A stretch of DNA of 64,000 nucleotides from Gottschalkiaceae bacterium SANA (GCA_036323355.1 AP028876.1:3162001-3226000), one strand, 5' to 3'; positions 9,680-18,425 are shown, counted from the first letter of the stretch. Translations and numbers: made by a program. The notes: a model not told the origin generated them from the letters alone.

Positions 9680-9722
9680 CAGCCCATCTAAAACCTCAGG
9701 GAAATTTCACCTCGATGGGCTG
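9680..9722 (-). terminator. Terminator of the thiolase-like/DUF35 operon
   Basis: CAGCCCATC / GATGGGCTG pair; on the minus strand the hairpin is followed by a run of seven T. Confidence 0.75.
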
Positions 9723-9754
9723 CCATTTGATACAGCAGAATTATTGTATATACG

Positions 9755-10162
9755 CTACGCTCTTGTAAAAGTTGGTAATGCAAAATCCTCACGAATCCAA
9801 AGTGGTTCGAATTTCAAATCCATCCCAATTTTAATGTCTTCAGGCTTTGTGTTAATGATATTTGTACACATTCTAACGCCGATATCAAGATCAACCAAGG
9901 CAACGGTTAACCCTTCTTCTCCACCAAATGGTGACTGACCCGGTTCAAATGTTACAAAGGTATAAAGGCTTGCTTTTCCAGAAACAACTTCCCACTCAAG
10001 TTCATCACTTAAGCATTCTGGACAGAAAAATTTGGGGTGAAAAATATACTTCCCACAATGCTTACATTTCTGAATAGCAAGTTCTCCATTTTTAATGCTT
10101 TCCCAAAAGGGGACTGCACATCTCTGCATCGCAGGCAAAGGTCTATTAACATTCATTGTCAT
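9755..10162 (-). CDS. Zn-ribbon OB-fold (DUF35) protein
   Basis: A 135-residue DUF35 protein with an N-terminal rubredoxin-like zinc ribbon (CKHCGKYIFHP then CPEC, about residues 33-50) and a C-terminal OB-fold (SLYTFVTFEPGQSPFGGEEGLTVALVDLD onward) likely to bind acyl-CoA. Such proteins form complexes with thiolase-fold partners and channel or position the CoA ester. The partner gene lies 48 bp upstream in the same direction. ATG follows AAGGAGG. Confidence 0.85.
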   Translation of the reverse strand: MTMNVNRPLPAMQRCAVPFWESIKNGELAIQKCKHCGKYIFHPKFFCPECLSDELEWEVVSGKASLYTFVTFEPGQSPFGGEEGLTVALVDLDIGVRMCTNIINTKPEDIKIGMDLKFEPLWIREDFALPTFTRA

Positions 10163-10210
10163 AATGAAATTTCCTCCTTATTGAAAGTATGCTTATCGTT
10201 TTGAATTAGA

Positions 10211-11407
10211 CTACTCTGGCCGATCAGTTCCAAAAATCGTAACATTTGAATCTCCACCAGTACCACCACTGGTATTATAAAGACCCTTTTTGCAATTCGG
10301 GATTTGCCGTTCGCCAGCTTTCCCCATCAGTTGTCGGATCGTTTCAACCAAAGTGGCATAACCGCCACCGGCTCCTGTATGCCCTTCAGACAACATGCCC
10401 CCGTTCGTTGTAACAGGAAACTTACCGCCCGGTGCCCCATGACCTTCTGCAAAGAAAGCCGGACCATCGCCGGTTTCAAGGAAACATACTTCTTCAAATC
10501 CATAAACTTGAGCAGATGTCGTAAAGTCGTAAATCGAAGCAAAATCCAAATCATCAATTACAAGACCTGCCTCATTGAATGCCTTTGTCGAAGCTTCTCG
10601 GTTGTTTTGTCTAAAACAGTCATCCGATGAAGCAATTAGACAATGGTCGACTACCGAACCACTTCCCCAAACGTAAACTGGCTTATCAACAAGTTTTTCT
10701 GCCAGATCTACAGAAGTAACAATAAATGCATTAGAACCATCCAGAAAATTCGCGATCTCAAGCTTATTCATACCTGAAGGTAATTTCCCTGAATTTAAAA
10801 CGTCTTCTACCGTAATTGGATCACGATAAGCAGCCATCGGATTCATTTCTGCCCACTTCCGGTCCGAAACCGCAACAGATGCAAGTTGTTCATCTGTTAC
10901 CTTTCCATTGCTCTCATATACATAGCGATTCAGTCCCATTGTTGTAATCGCATGCATGCTCATACCAAAGGGTTGCTCCCATTCTGGGGAGAATCCTGCC
11001 GTTGTAAAAATCTGCTGAACATCAATCCCTAAGTGATCAAAACCGGAACCCAACTTATCCGTATGAACACAAAGAACCATACTCGCCGTTCCTGCTGCAA
11101 TCATGCCCTCAGCAACTTTGATGCAGTTCGTACTGCTTGAGCCCCCTGAAAATACTTGAAAATTGTTATTACAATTTTTCAATCCCAGTTCCTCAACCAT
11201 ACGGCCTGTTGCAAGTTCAACTGTCAACCCGCCTGGATCTGCCAAAACACTTGTCGTCAAACAAAGATCAATATCATCCTTGTTGATTCCAGCATCCTTG
11301 ATTGCCCCAACACTTGCGTAAATTGCCCCTTCAAGTGCACTTCGTTCAGGGTAATAGCCACATGGTACATTACCCACGCCGATTATTGCGACCTTCCCTT
11401 TACTCAT
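10211..11407 (-). CDS. Thiolase-like protein (SCP2-thiolase/Ltp2 type), no obvious nucleophilic Cys
   Basis: A 398-residue thiolase-superfamily protein. The fold signatures are visible: IGVGNVPCGYYP at the N-terminus, the middle VFSGGSSST segment (about 85-93), and EGHTGAGGGYATLVE and GGTGGDSNVTIF near the C-terminus. In the middle segment, where condensing thiolases carry the acyl-accepting cysteine (NCATGST type), I read glycine and serine instead. Together with the DUF35 partner this resembles Ltp2/ChsH2-type retro-aldolases acting on acyl-CoA, rather than a true thiolase; a role in ketone metabolism is another option. ATG follows GAGGAGG. Confidence 0.75.
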   Translation of the reverse strand: MSKGKVAIIGVGNVPCGYYPERSALEGAIYASVGAIKDAGINKDDIDLCLTTSVLADPGGLTVELATGRMVEELGLKNCNNNFQVFSGGSSSTNCIKVAEGMIAAGTASMVLCVHTDKLGSGFDHLGIDVQQIFTTAGFSPEWEQPFGMSMHAITTMGLNRYVYESNGKVTDEQLASVAVSDRKWAEMNPMAAYRDPITVEDVLNSGKLPSGMNKLEIANFLDGSNAFIVTSVDLAEKLVDKPVYVWGSGSVVDHCLIASSDDCFRQNNREASTKAFNEAGLVIDDLDFASIYDFTTSAQVYGFEEVCFLETGDGPAFFAEGHGAPGGKFPVTTNGGMLSEGHTGAGGGYATLVETIRQLMGKAGERQIPNCKKGLYNTSGGTGGDSNVTIFGTDRPE

Positions 11408-11503
11408 TCGTCATCCTCCTCGTTCTCATTATATTTATATAGACTCATAAAGAGCTTATAATCAACTATAAATGTATTGCCAAACAAGGAGGATTCTCAT
11501 CAT

Positions 11504-12112
11504 CTATTCCAAAAATACTCCCTGCTCAAATATCTTCATATATTCATCCGCGATATAATCTAAATCCCATTCCTTCTTTTCCGTATTTAAAATAGCCAAG
11601 TGAATACCAAGGAAGTTGGCTGCCCCCATTAAGGTATATGCCAATACTTCAGAATCAAAATTCTTTACCGTTCCTTCACTTTGTCCTGTTAGAATTCCCT
11701 GCTCGTATATGGAAAAGAATTTTCTATACCAACTGATAAATATTTCTTTATCAATAAATAATGACTCCCAAATAATCCGATAATATTGCGGCTTGTCATG
11801 CGCTAGTTGCAACCAGCTTCTGATCCCAGCCTTTTCAATCTCTCGCCTTGACAATCCCTCCGGCAAATCATTAACCTTCATCGCTTCAATGATTTGCTTG
11901 CCGCATTCCTCGATTAGGTATTTGTAGAGTTCCAGCTTCCCTGGAAAGTATTGATAAAATGTACCGGTTGCAACTCCGGCAGCTTTGGTGATATCTGTCA
12001 CACTGGTCTCTGAGTACCCCTTATCTGAAAATATTTGTTCCGCAACCTCTAAAATCAATGCAAGGGTTGCTTGTCCTCGTTTCGTTTTTGGCTCAATTAA
12101 TAAAAACTCCAT
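11504..12112 (-). CDS. TetR/AcrR family regulator
   Basis: A 202-residue TetR repressor. The N-terminal helix-turn-helix spans about residues 14-60 (AEQIFSDKGYSETSVTDI, then GVATGTFYQYFPGK), followed by a mostly helical ligand-binding domain. It lies just upstream of, and co-directional with, the thiolase-like/DUF35 genes, which it probably controls along with itself. The ATG at 12112 sits behind GGAGG; a TTG at 12127 overlaps that site and is rejected. Confidence 0.85.
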   Translation of the reverse strand: MEFLLIEPKTKRGQATLALILEVAEQIFSDKGYSETSVTDITKAAGVATGTFYQYFPGKLELYKYLIEECGKQIIEAMKVNDLPEGLSRREIEKAGIRSWLQLAHDKPQYYRIIWESLFIDKEIFISWYRKFFSIYEQGILTGQSEGTVKNFDSEVLAYTLMGAANFLGIHLAILNTEKKEWDLDYIADEYMKIFEQGVFLE

Positions 12113-12128
12113 ACACTTCGCCTCCAAT

Positions 12129-12147
12129 TATCAATAGTGTGTTGATA
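12129..12147. promoter_or_regulatory. Candidate TetR operator
   Basis: Perfect inverted repeat TATCAA-N7-TTGATA, 17-35 bp upstream of the tetR start codon, a usual place and size for an autoregulatory TetR operator. No second copy was found before the thiolase-like gene. Confidence 0.45.
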
Positions 12148-12438
12148 GCAGTTATACACTTCATTCTATCCTTTACACTATCTTACAACAAACCACTTGC
12201 ATTTGAGTAAATATTTCTCGGCTAGCATACGACTTACGACAGCAGAATTTCGGAAACTGAATGTGAATTCATGTTCATGTATGCTTTATTTTAATCATTC
12301 TGGTATGGATTTGTCAACTACTATTTAAACTTGAATCTCGAAAACTTAAATCAATCAGCCTTGTCAAGTCAAATGGATCGAATGAATTGCGCAATGTTAC
12401 TATGCCCTAACCCTTTTCTTGTTGGGAGTGAGAACGAC

Positions 12439-12474
12439 AAAAAACCCGGAAGTGGTAAGCTTCCGGGTTTTTCT
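12439..12474 (-). terminator. Terminator of POR operon copy 1
   Basis: AAAACCCGGAAG / CTTCCGGGTTTTT with loop TGGTAAG; on the minus strand followed by a T run. Same core and loop as the terminator at 1450. Confidence 0.82.
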
Positions 12475-12519
12475 TGTGGGGGTGTTCTATAATAGGGTTT
12501 TTCACTTAGGGTGTTTAAA

Positions 12520-13449
12520 TTAGGCGTTACACTTTTTCTTCAGTTCTTCCCAGTTTTTGTCGACTTCTGCCTGAATTTCGTCGATCAAGTGGCGGTTCTC
12601 TGGTAAGAACAGATGCTTGAAGCGTCCCTGTACTTTTAGGTAGTCCTCAACCGGTTTCTTCACCTTGGGTTCATAGCTTAAGTGCCATACACCATTAATT
12701 ACCTCAAACATTGGCCATACACAGGTGTCTACAGCCAGCTTGGTCACCTCCATCAAGCGGGAAGCTTCATAACGCCATCCACGCGGGCAAGGCGCTAAGA
12801 CGTTAAGGAATGCGGGGCCCTGCATGTAGATGGCCTTCTCAGCCTTTTCATGCAGATCTTTCATATTCGTCAAAAAGGTGGTTTGAGCTACATATGGGAT
12901 ATGGTGTGAAACCATAATCTCAGTCAAATCTTTTCTGTATTGTTGCTTGCCGTTGGAATCCGATCCAACAGGGGTTGTTGTGGTATCGGCGTACTTGGGT
13001 GTTGCTGAAGAACGCTGAATACCCGTGTTCATATAGGCATTGTTGTCGTAGCAGACGTAGACCATGTCATGGCCCCGTTCCATGGCACCCGACAAGGATT
13101 GAAAACCAATGTCATAGGAAGAACCGTCACCACCAAAGGTGATGAACTTCACTTCTTTGTCAATCTTGCCTTTTCTTTTCATGGCCTTGTAGGCTGCTTC
13201 CGCCCCACTTACGGTTGCCGATGCATTCTCAAAAGCGTTATGGATAAAGGGATCTTTCCAAGCTGTATAGGGATACATAAAAGTCGAAACTTCCAAGCAA
13301 CCTGTCGCACAGCCAATCACCGCTTGATCTTCTGGTTTCATGGCCCGAAGAATTCCCCGAACCGCTACCGGTGCGCCGCAGCCGGCACACATGCGGTGTC
13401 CGCCAGAGAGACGTTCTGGTTTGCTCATATTGTCTTTAAAATTATACAT
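12520..13449 (-). CDS. porB: 2-oxoacid:ferredoxin oxidoreductase beta subunit, copy 1
   Basis: A 309-residue thiamine-diphosphate-binding beta subunit. CAGCG (about 21-25), GCATGC (about 47-52) and CPRGW near residue 220 supply the cysteines of the proximal [4Fe-4S] cluster, and GDGSSYDIG (about 109) through NNAYMNTG is the ThDP/Mg motif. With subunits A, C and D it oxidatively decarboxylates pyruvate or another 2-oxoacid to acyl-CoA, CO2 and reduced ferredoxin. Last gene of the porCDAB order. Its last 60 residues differ from copy 2 at several positions while the rest of the protein is the same. Confidence 0.92.
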   Translation of the reverse strand: MYNFKDNMSKPERLSGGHRMCAGCGAPVAVRGILRAMKPEDQAVIGCATGCLEVSTFMYPYTAWKDPFIHNAFENASATVSGAEAAYKAMKRKGKIDKEVKFITFGGDGSSYDIGFQSLSGAMERGHDMVYVCYDNNAYMNTGIQRSSATPKYADTTTTPVGSDSNGKQQYRKDLTEIMVSHHIPYVAQTTFLTNMKDLHEKAEKAIYMQGPAFLNVLAPCPRGWRYEASRLMEVTKLAVDTCVWPMFEVINGVWHLSYEPKVKKPVEDYLKVQGRFKHLFLPENRHLIDEIQAEVDKNWEELKKKCNA

Positions 13450-13460
13450 ATTCTCTCCTC

Positions 13461-14639
13461 CTATTCCCGAACATCCAAGTATCGGTAGACGTCACCCGTC
13501 TCACCAGTTTCAACGATTGCTTGCAAATCTGCAAAGACGCTTGTGATGCTTTCTACGCGTACGTCTCGTCCACCTAGGCCATAAATGTAATCCACCATTT
13601 TTGGTCGCGTTTCCAAATCGTACATAGCCGCCTTCACTTCTGCAAATACCGGGCCACCCATGTTAGAGAAGCTTTCCGCTCGATCCATGATGGCAACGGC
13701 TTTTACATGAGAAAGGGCTTGTGCAATCTCTTGGCCTGGGAAAGGACGATACATGCGAAGTTTTAGAACACCCGCCTTGATTCCCTTTGCTCTTAAACGA
13801 TCCGCTGTTTCTTTTGCCGTACCGGCAGCGGAACCCATGATCACAAGAGCAAGGTCTGCATCATCCAGCTTGTATTCTTCAAAGTAGCCATAGCTTTTGC
13901 CTGAAATCTTTTCGTATTCCTTGGCCACTTCCATGACTACACGCTTGGCATTTTTCACGGCTTCCGCCTGCTGACGCTTGTGCTCGATGTAGAAGTTTGA
14001 TGAATCGTAAGGGCCAATGGAAATGGTCTCATTGGGGTTTAACAAGAAATGGTCTGGCTCATATTCCCCAACAAAGGCCTTCACCTTTTCATCTTCTAGG
14101 AGTTCGATGTTTTCAACCGCATGAGAGGTAATAAAACCATCCTGGCATACCATGCCTGGAAGCAATACATCCTTGTGCTCGTTGATTCGAACGATTTGAA
14201 TCAGGTTGTCATAGGCCTCCTGATTGTTTTCTGAGTAAAGTTGAATCCAACCGGCGTCTCTGGCACCCATGGAATCGGAATGGTCGGCATTGATGTTGAT
14301 GGGTCCCGACAAGGCACGGTTTACCACAGAGATTGTAATAGGCAGTCTTGACGACGATGCGATGTACAAGATCTCATGCATAAGGGCCAAGCCACATGAA
14401 GAGGTCGCTGTCATGGTTCTGGCACCTGCAGATTGAGAACCCACACAGGCAGAGATTGCCGAATGCTCGGATTCAACCGGTACAAACTCGGTGTCTACTT
14501 GACCATTGGCTACAAAACGAGAGAAGTACTGAGGTACTTCTGTTGATGGGGTAATGGGAAAGGCTGCAACCACGTCTGGATTGATCTGCTTCATGGCAGT
14601 TGCTACGGCTTCATTGCCGGATAATCGTTCTCTAATCAC
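13461..14639 (-). CDS. porA: 2-oxoacid:ferredoxin oxidoreductase alpha subunit, copy 1
   Basis: A 392-residue alpha subunit. It begins with the pyrimidine-binding domain (SGNEAVATAMKQINPDV, then FPITPSTE), continues with the SEHSAISACVGSQSAGAR segment and ends with the domain II region carrying VIMGSAAGTAKETADRLR. It completes the ThDP active site with PorB. Translation starts at GTG, whose G is shared with the TAG stop of porD (TAGTG), with GGAGGGG just before: a clear coupling signal. The protein is identical to copy 2. Confidence 0.92.
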   Translation of the reverse strand: MIRERLSGNEAVATAMKQINPDVVAAFPITPSTEVPQYFSRFVANGQVDTEFVPVESEHSAISACVGSQSAGARTMTATSSCGLALMHEILYIASSSRLPITISVVNRALSGPININADHSDSMGARDAGWIQLYSENNQEAYDNLIQIVRINEHKDVLLPGMVCQDGFITSHAVENIELLEDEKVKAFVGEYEPDHFLLNPNETISIGPYDSSNFYIEHKRQQAEAVKNAKRVVMEVAKEYEKISGKSYGYFEEYKLDDADLALVIMGSAAGTAKETADRLRAKGIKAGVLKLRMYRPFPGQEIAQALSHVKAVAIMDRAESFSNMGGPVFAEVKAAMYDLETRPKMVDYIYGLGGRDVRVESITSVFADLQAIVETGETGDVYRYLDVRE

Positions 14640-14932
14640 TATTTCCCCTCCTTTACCATGCTAATTGCACCAAATGGACATACCTTGGCACAGATGCCGC
14701 ATCCCTTGCAATGATCGTAGTCAAATTCGACTCGCTTCTTTCCCTCAACAGGGATGGAGCAATCTGGGCAAACCGGCGTGCATAAAAGGCACTGCTTGCA
14801 TTTTTCCTGGTCCCATACGGGCCGCTCTGTTCGCCAGTCACCTGTAATAAATTCTTGGGCATTACCCGGCTCCCAAGTGGTTCCGCCAGGTGTAATGTCT
14901 TTCCAATTTACGTTTTGATTTATTTTTTTCAT
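14639..14932 (-). CDS. porD: 2-oxoacid:ferredoxin oxidoreductase delta subunit (2x[4Fe-4S]), copy 1
   Basis: A 97-residue ferredoxin-like subunit with two CxxCxxCxxxCP-type clusters, CKQCLLCTPVCP (about 44-55) and CKGCGICAKVCP (about 77-88). It carries electrons from the ThDP site to external ferredoxin. The ATG overlaps the porC stop (TAATG). Copy 2 differs by Lys to Asn within the second cluster (CANVCP). Confidence 0.92.
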   Translation of the reverse strand: MKKINQNVNWKDITPGGTTWEPGNAQEFITGDWRTERPVWDQEKCKQCLLCTPVCPDCSIPVEGKKRVEFDYDHCKGCGICAKVCPFGAISMVKEGK

Positions 14933-15498
14933 TACGCATTCACCTCTTGTAGGGTTAATTTCACGGCTGCCATATTTCCCGCAATCACTTCCGGCTTGGA
15001 AGAAAATTTATGGTGGAAAGAGGCTTCAATGCCTGAAACAAACTCGGTTTCGTCCATGATTCCAGCGATCTTAACCAGGGCTGACAGCATGGGGATATTT
15101 GGAAAATTCTTGCCAATGGTCGCCACGGAAATTTTCTCCGCATCAATGACCGTAAACCGTCCCTGATAATCGCCTAAAAGGGCTTGAATCTCATCACGAG
15201 ATTTCTTGCTGTTGATGAGAATGGCCCCACCGTCCTTAATGCCCTTGGCAACCTGTGCCGGTTCAATCAAGGTGTCATCAATCACCACAACAAAATTGGG
15301 GTCATAGATATTGGAATGTACCCGAATTGGGTCTTCATCAATGCGGTTGTAGGCCGTAATGGGTGCCCCCATCCGCTCTGGGCCGTACTCAGGAAATCCC
15401 TGAACGTATCTACCCGTTTCAAATGCAACATCAGCAAGCAAAAGCGCAGCTGTTTTTGCGCCTTGTCCACCTCGTCCGTGCCATCGAATCTCTATCAC
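14932..15498 (-). CDS. porC: 2-oxoacid:ferredoxin oxidoreductase gamma subunit, copy 1
   Basis: A 188-residue gamma subunit beginning IEIRWHGRGGQGAKTAA, the standard PorC/KorC N-terminus, and containing YGPERMGAPITAYNRI. It is the first gene of the operon and starts at GTG after AGGAGG. A sigma-54 promoter lies about 85 bp upstream, so this copy is expected to be expressed only when an enhancer-binding activator is present. The protein is identical to copy 2. Confidence 0.92.
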   Translation of the reverse strand: MIEIRWHGRGGQGAKTAALLLADVAFETGRYVQGFPEYGPERMGAPITAYNRIDEDPIRVHSNIYDPNFVVVIDDTLIEPAQVAKGIKDGGAILINSKKSRDEIQALLGDYQGRFTVIDAEKISVATIGKNFPNIPMLSALVKIAGIMDETEFVSGIEASFHHKFSSKPEVIAGNMAAVKLTLQEVNA

Positions 15499-15584
15499 GA
15501 TTTATCCTCCTACTATTTTTCCCGAAACATCCTAAGTATGTAATGCTTTCATCTCGCATGTTCGGAAGAATTACTTATTTATAT

Positions 15585-15600
15585 TGCAAGTCTCATGCCA
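15585..15600 (-). promoter_or_regulatory. Sigma-54 (-24/-12) promoter of porCDAB copy 1
   Basis: On the minus strand TGGCATGAGACTTGCA, matching TGGCAC-N5-TTGCA with the GG and GC pairs exactly 12 bp apart. It reads toward porC, and a gene for a sigma-54-type AAA+ activator is divergent immediately next to it. Confidence 0.85.
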
Positions 15601-15652
15601 ACTTGAAATTCGTGTCATTCACACGCTTTCACCTGTATTTTCTTTCGTTTTC

Positions 15653-15700
15653 GTTAGAATTTCTGTTATACTATTGTTAGAAAAGTGTTATATGTTAGAA
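15653..15700. promoter_or_regulatory. Repeated GTTAGAA/GTTATA sites, candidate activator-binding array
   Basis: GTTAGAA occurs at 15653, 15676 and 15694, interleaved with GTTATA at 15665 and 15687. The array lies 50-115 bp upstream of the sigma-54 promoter and ends at the activator's own ribosome binding site, so it could be its enhancer and an autoregulatory site. Confidence 0.45.
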
Positions 15701-15715
15701 AAAAGGAGACTGTTA

Positions 15716-17128
15716 ATGAACCTAACCAGAGATAGCCTATTTACCGACAAATTAATGGAAGGAATTTTAGACGATGCAAATGACGGCATCAATGTCGTCG
15801 ATGAAAATGGCATCCTCCTCTACTCCAATCGAATGTCTGCCGTTTATGCCAATACAACCACCGATAAAATGCTCGGGAAACCCATTACCGATTTCTATTC
15901 GGAAGCAGTTTTGCTTACCGTACTGGAAACAAAAAAAGCGATCCGAGGACAAGAAATCCATTATGTCGACAATAAAAAATATGTGGTCAGCTCCTATCCT
16001 CTGATCAAAGACGGTGTCTTTGTCGGTGCATATTCCATCTTCAAAGATGTTCGTGACATTGAGGAACTGAACCGAAAAATCACTTTATTGGAACTCCACC
16101 TGGCACTCAATACATCCGAAGAAGATATTCTAGATATTATTGGCAATAGCGGCAGTTTAATGACTGTCTTGCGAAAGGCCAAGCGCACCGTTGGATCCCT
16201 TGGCGGACCCAGACACTCCATTATTACCGGAGAATCTGGAACAGGAAAAACCATGCTGGCCAACCTCATTTACAACTATGCCAAGCAAGTGGGTGTAATC
16301 GACCAAGATGCTCCCTTTATTGAAATCAACTGTGCTCAGTTCACAAACCCAGATATCGCAGCCGTAGAAATTTTTGGCAGCGAGGCGGGCGCCTACACAG
16401 GGTCGCGCCAAATGAAGGGACTCTTTGAAAAAGCCAATGGCGGCATCCTTTTTCTCGATGAAGCCCATGCCTTGGAACAATACCAAAACATTTTACTGAA
16501 AGCCGTGGAATCCGGTACCATCCGCCGCATCGGCGGTACCAAGGAAATCAAGGTTGATGTTATTATTATTGCAGCATCCACCAAAAATCTTTCTCAACAA
16601 TTGCTGCCGGAACTCTACCAACGTCTGGCCCAATACGCGCTTCATCTTCCATCATTAAGCGAAAGAGACTCATCAGAAAAAGTATTGCTTTTTGAACACT
16701 TTGTTCGAAAATATGAAAATGCCGTCAAGGAAATTCACGACATCCACTATCAGGTTTCCTTTACCGATGAAGCCAAAAGCCTGCTGCTTCAGGCTCAGTA
16801 TCCACGAAATATTCGGCAGTTTCGTGATGTCATCAACTTCAGTATTGATGCAGCCGCACCCTTAATATCGGACATCCAATCAGAAAAAAATATTACCACC
16901 ATTGTTGAAGCCAAGCATATTCCCTTCGAAAGTTTTGAATTCAAGCAAACCGAACCCCCTGCTCCTCTAGGAAAAAAGCACGGCTTAAACAAAACAGCCA
17001 AAGAGATGATCCAAAACTATCATGCAAAAGGATTGGGACCACGAAAGATTGCCACCGCTTTGAAGGAAAAAGGCTACGCGATTGAATATTACCAGGTCGC
17101 CTATTATCTAAAGAAGCAAAAGAAATAA
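15716..17128 (+). CDS. PAS-AAA+ sigma-54-type activator with GAYTGS loop
   Basis: A 470-residue regulator: PAS domain (about residues 15-115), AAA+ domain (about 140-390) with Walker A GESGTGKT (172-179) and Walker B GGILFLDEA (242-250), and a C-terminal helix-turn-helix (about 425-465; TAKEMIQNYHAKGLGPRKIA). The sigma-54-contacting loop reads GAYTGS (225-230) instead of GAFTGA. It is divergent from porCDAB copy 1, whose promoter is sigma-54 type, so it is the likely activator and may sense a 2-oxoacid or redox signal via PAS. The ATG at 15716 follows AAGGAG; upstream in-frame starts lack one. Confidence 0.82.
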   Translation: MNLTRDSLFTDKLMEGILDDANDGINVVDENGILLYSNRMSAVYANTTTDKMLGKPITDFYSEAVLLTVLETKKAIRGQEIHYVDNKKYVVSSYPLIKDGVFVGAYSIFKDVRDIEELNRKITLLELHLALNTSEEDILDIIGNSGSLMTVLRKAKRTVGSLGGPRHSIITGESGTGKTMLANLIYNYAKQVGVIDQDAPFIEINCAQFTNPDIAAVEIFGSEAGAYTGSRQMKGLFEKANGGILFLDEAHALEQYQNILLKAVESGTIRRIGGTKEIKVDVIIIAASTKNLSQQLLPELYQRLAQYALHLPSLSERDSSEKVLLFEHFVRKYENAVKEIHDIHYQVSFTDEAKSLLLQAQYPRNIRQFRDVINFSIDAAAPLISDIQSEKNITTIVEAKHIPFESFEFKQTEPPAPLGKKHGLNKTAKEMIQNYHAKGLGPRKIATALKEKGYAIEYYQVAYYLKKQKK

Positions 17129-17155
17129 AAGCATTAAGAGTATAAACTTATTAAA

Positions 17156-17186
17156 AAGGCCCGGAAATCTTCACTTCCGGGCCTTC
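17156..17186. terminator. Bidirectional terminator
   Basis: AAGGCCCGGAA / TTCCGGGCCTT between the convergent activator gene and the PLP-lyase gene; A and T runs flank it on both sides. Confidence 0.82.
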
Positions 17187-17196
17187 GCCATTTTTA

Positions 17197-18366
17197 TTAG
17201 ATCAATTCAAATCCCTTGTCCAAGTCTTCAATTAAATCCTCAATATCTTCGATGCCCACTGAAACACGTACCAATTCATTGGTGATTCCTGCTTTAATCC
17301 GCTCTGGCTCTGGAATGCCTGCATGGGTCATGGATGCTGGATGCTGAATCAAAGAATCAACTCCGCCCAGGCTGACAGCAAGACCAAAAATCTTCAAATT
17401 ATCCAACAAGGTTTGCGCGTCATCAAATCCGCCAACCAACTCAAAAGAGATCATTCCACCGAAGCCGTCCATTTGCTCTTTGGCCAATTCGTGCTGAGGG
17501 AAAGATTTAAGTCCTGGATAATAGACCGTTTTCACTTTGGGATGGCTTTCCAGATATTCAGCAACAGCCATGGCATTGGTGCAATGTCGTTCCATTCGCA
17601 CACCCAAAGTCTTAATGCCTCGAGATACCAACCATGAGTCAAATGGTGATCCCGTTCCACCCAGATTCAAAAGATGTGGATTGTTGATACGATTAACATA
17701 CTCTTGCTTGCCTGTAATCATACCGCCAACAACATCGCCGGCACCATTAATGTATTTGGTTACCGAGTAAACTACAAGATCTGCGCCAAGTACCATCGGC
17801 TTTTGCAAATACGGAGTCATAAAGGTATTGTCCACAATCAAGATGGCACCCTTGTCATGAGCAATCTTTGCAATCTTCTTAATATCAATCAATTCCAGGG
17901 TCGGGTTTGCTGGTGTTTCAATATAAACAACCTTGGTATTTTCTTTAAAAGCCGCATCAAGGGCTGCTTCGTCATTAATTTTTACATAATCCATGTCAAT
18001 ACCGTAGTTGGTAATGACCTTGTCGATCACTGCGTAGGTGCCGCCATAGACACAATCCGAGCAGATGAAGTGATCCCCTGCTTTCATCAATCCCATTAAG
18101 GCTGTTGAAATGGCCGACATGCCTGAACTGGTATAAAGACCCGCATCAGTTTCATCCAAGATTGCCATCTTTGCTGAAATTTCAGTCGTGTTTGGATTGC
18201 CTAGTCTTGTGTATTTATAGCCACTGTCTCTGCCAGCAAATCGATCTCCGCCCTGCTTGCAACTCTCAAATACAAACGTTGATGTTTGATAAATCGGTGT
18301 CGCATGAGCGCCAAATTGTTTTTCGTGAATTTTTCCGCCATGAATGGCTTTCGTATTGAATTTCAT
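17197..18366 (-). CDS. Cys/Met metabolism PLP-dependent lyase (methionine gamma-lyase/cystathionine gamma-lyase type), copy 1
   Basis: A 389-residue gamma-family PLP enzyme. The PLP lysine is in SVTKYINGAGD (about residue 204), ETPANPTLELIDI and VDNTFMTPYLQ are the aspartate and cofactor-binding segments. Members catalyse gamma- or beta-elimination or replacement on sulfur amino acids in the cytoplasm. The active-site position that is Cys in well-studied methionine gamma-lyases (YGCT) reads YGGTY here, so methionine is not assured; cystathionine, homocysteine or cysteine are equally possible. It is the last gene of a DAACS-MalY-lyase operon. ATG follows AAGGAG. Confidence 0.82.
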   Translation of the reverse strand: MKFNTKAIHGGKIHEKQFGAHATPIYQTSTFVFESCKQGGDRFAGRDSGYKYTRLGNPNTTEISAKMAILDETDAGLYTSSGMSAISTALMGLMKAGDHFICSDCVYGGTYAVIDKVITNYGIDMDYVKINDEAALDAAFKENTKVVYIETPANPTLELIDIKKIAKIAHDKGAILIVDNTFMTPYLQKPMVLGADLVVYSVTKYINGAGDVVGGMITGKQEYVNRINNPHLLNLGGTGSPFDSWLVSRGIKTLGVRMERHCTNAMAVAEYLESHPKVKTVYYPGLKSFPQHELAKEQMDGFGGMISFELVGGFDDAQTLLDNLKIFGLAVSLGGVDSLIQHPASMTHAGIPEPERIKAGITNELVRVSVGIEDIEDLIEDLDKGFELI

Positions 18367-18425
18367 TTCAGTTCTCCTTTGCCCCGTTCCATTTTATCCT
18401 TACAATCCCGTTTTCTCTCTTCTAT

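Larger units (their letters stand above)
12113..12519. other. Intergenic region between POR copy 1 and tetR
   Basis: Holds an inverted repeat next to the tetR start and the POR terminator at the other end. The middle (about 12150-12430) is AT-rich and shows no gene or RNA that I recognise. Confidence 0.5.
12691..15498. repeat. POR operon duplication, copy 1 (near-identical tract)
   Basis: This stretch matches 23968-26775 at a constant offset of 11277 bp with only about a dozen substitutions that I could count over 2.8 kb. Identity stops at the porC start codon on one side and about 170 bp before the porB stop on the other. Confidence 0.92.
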
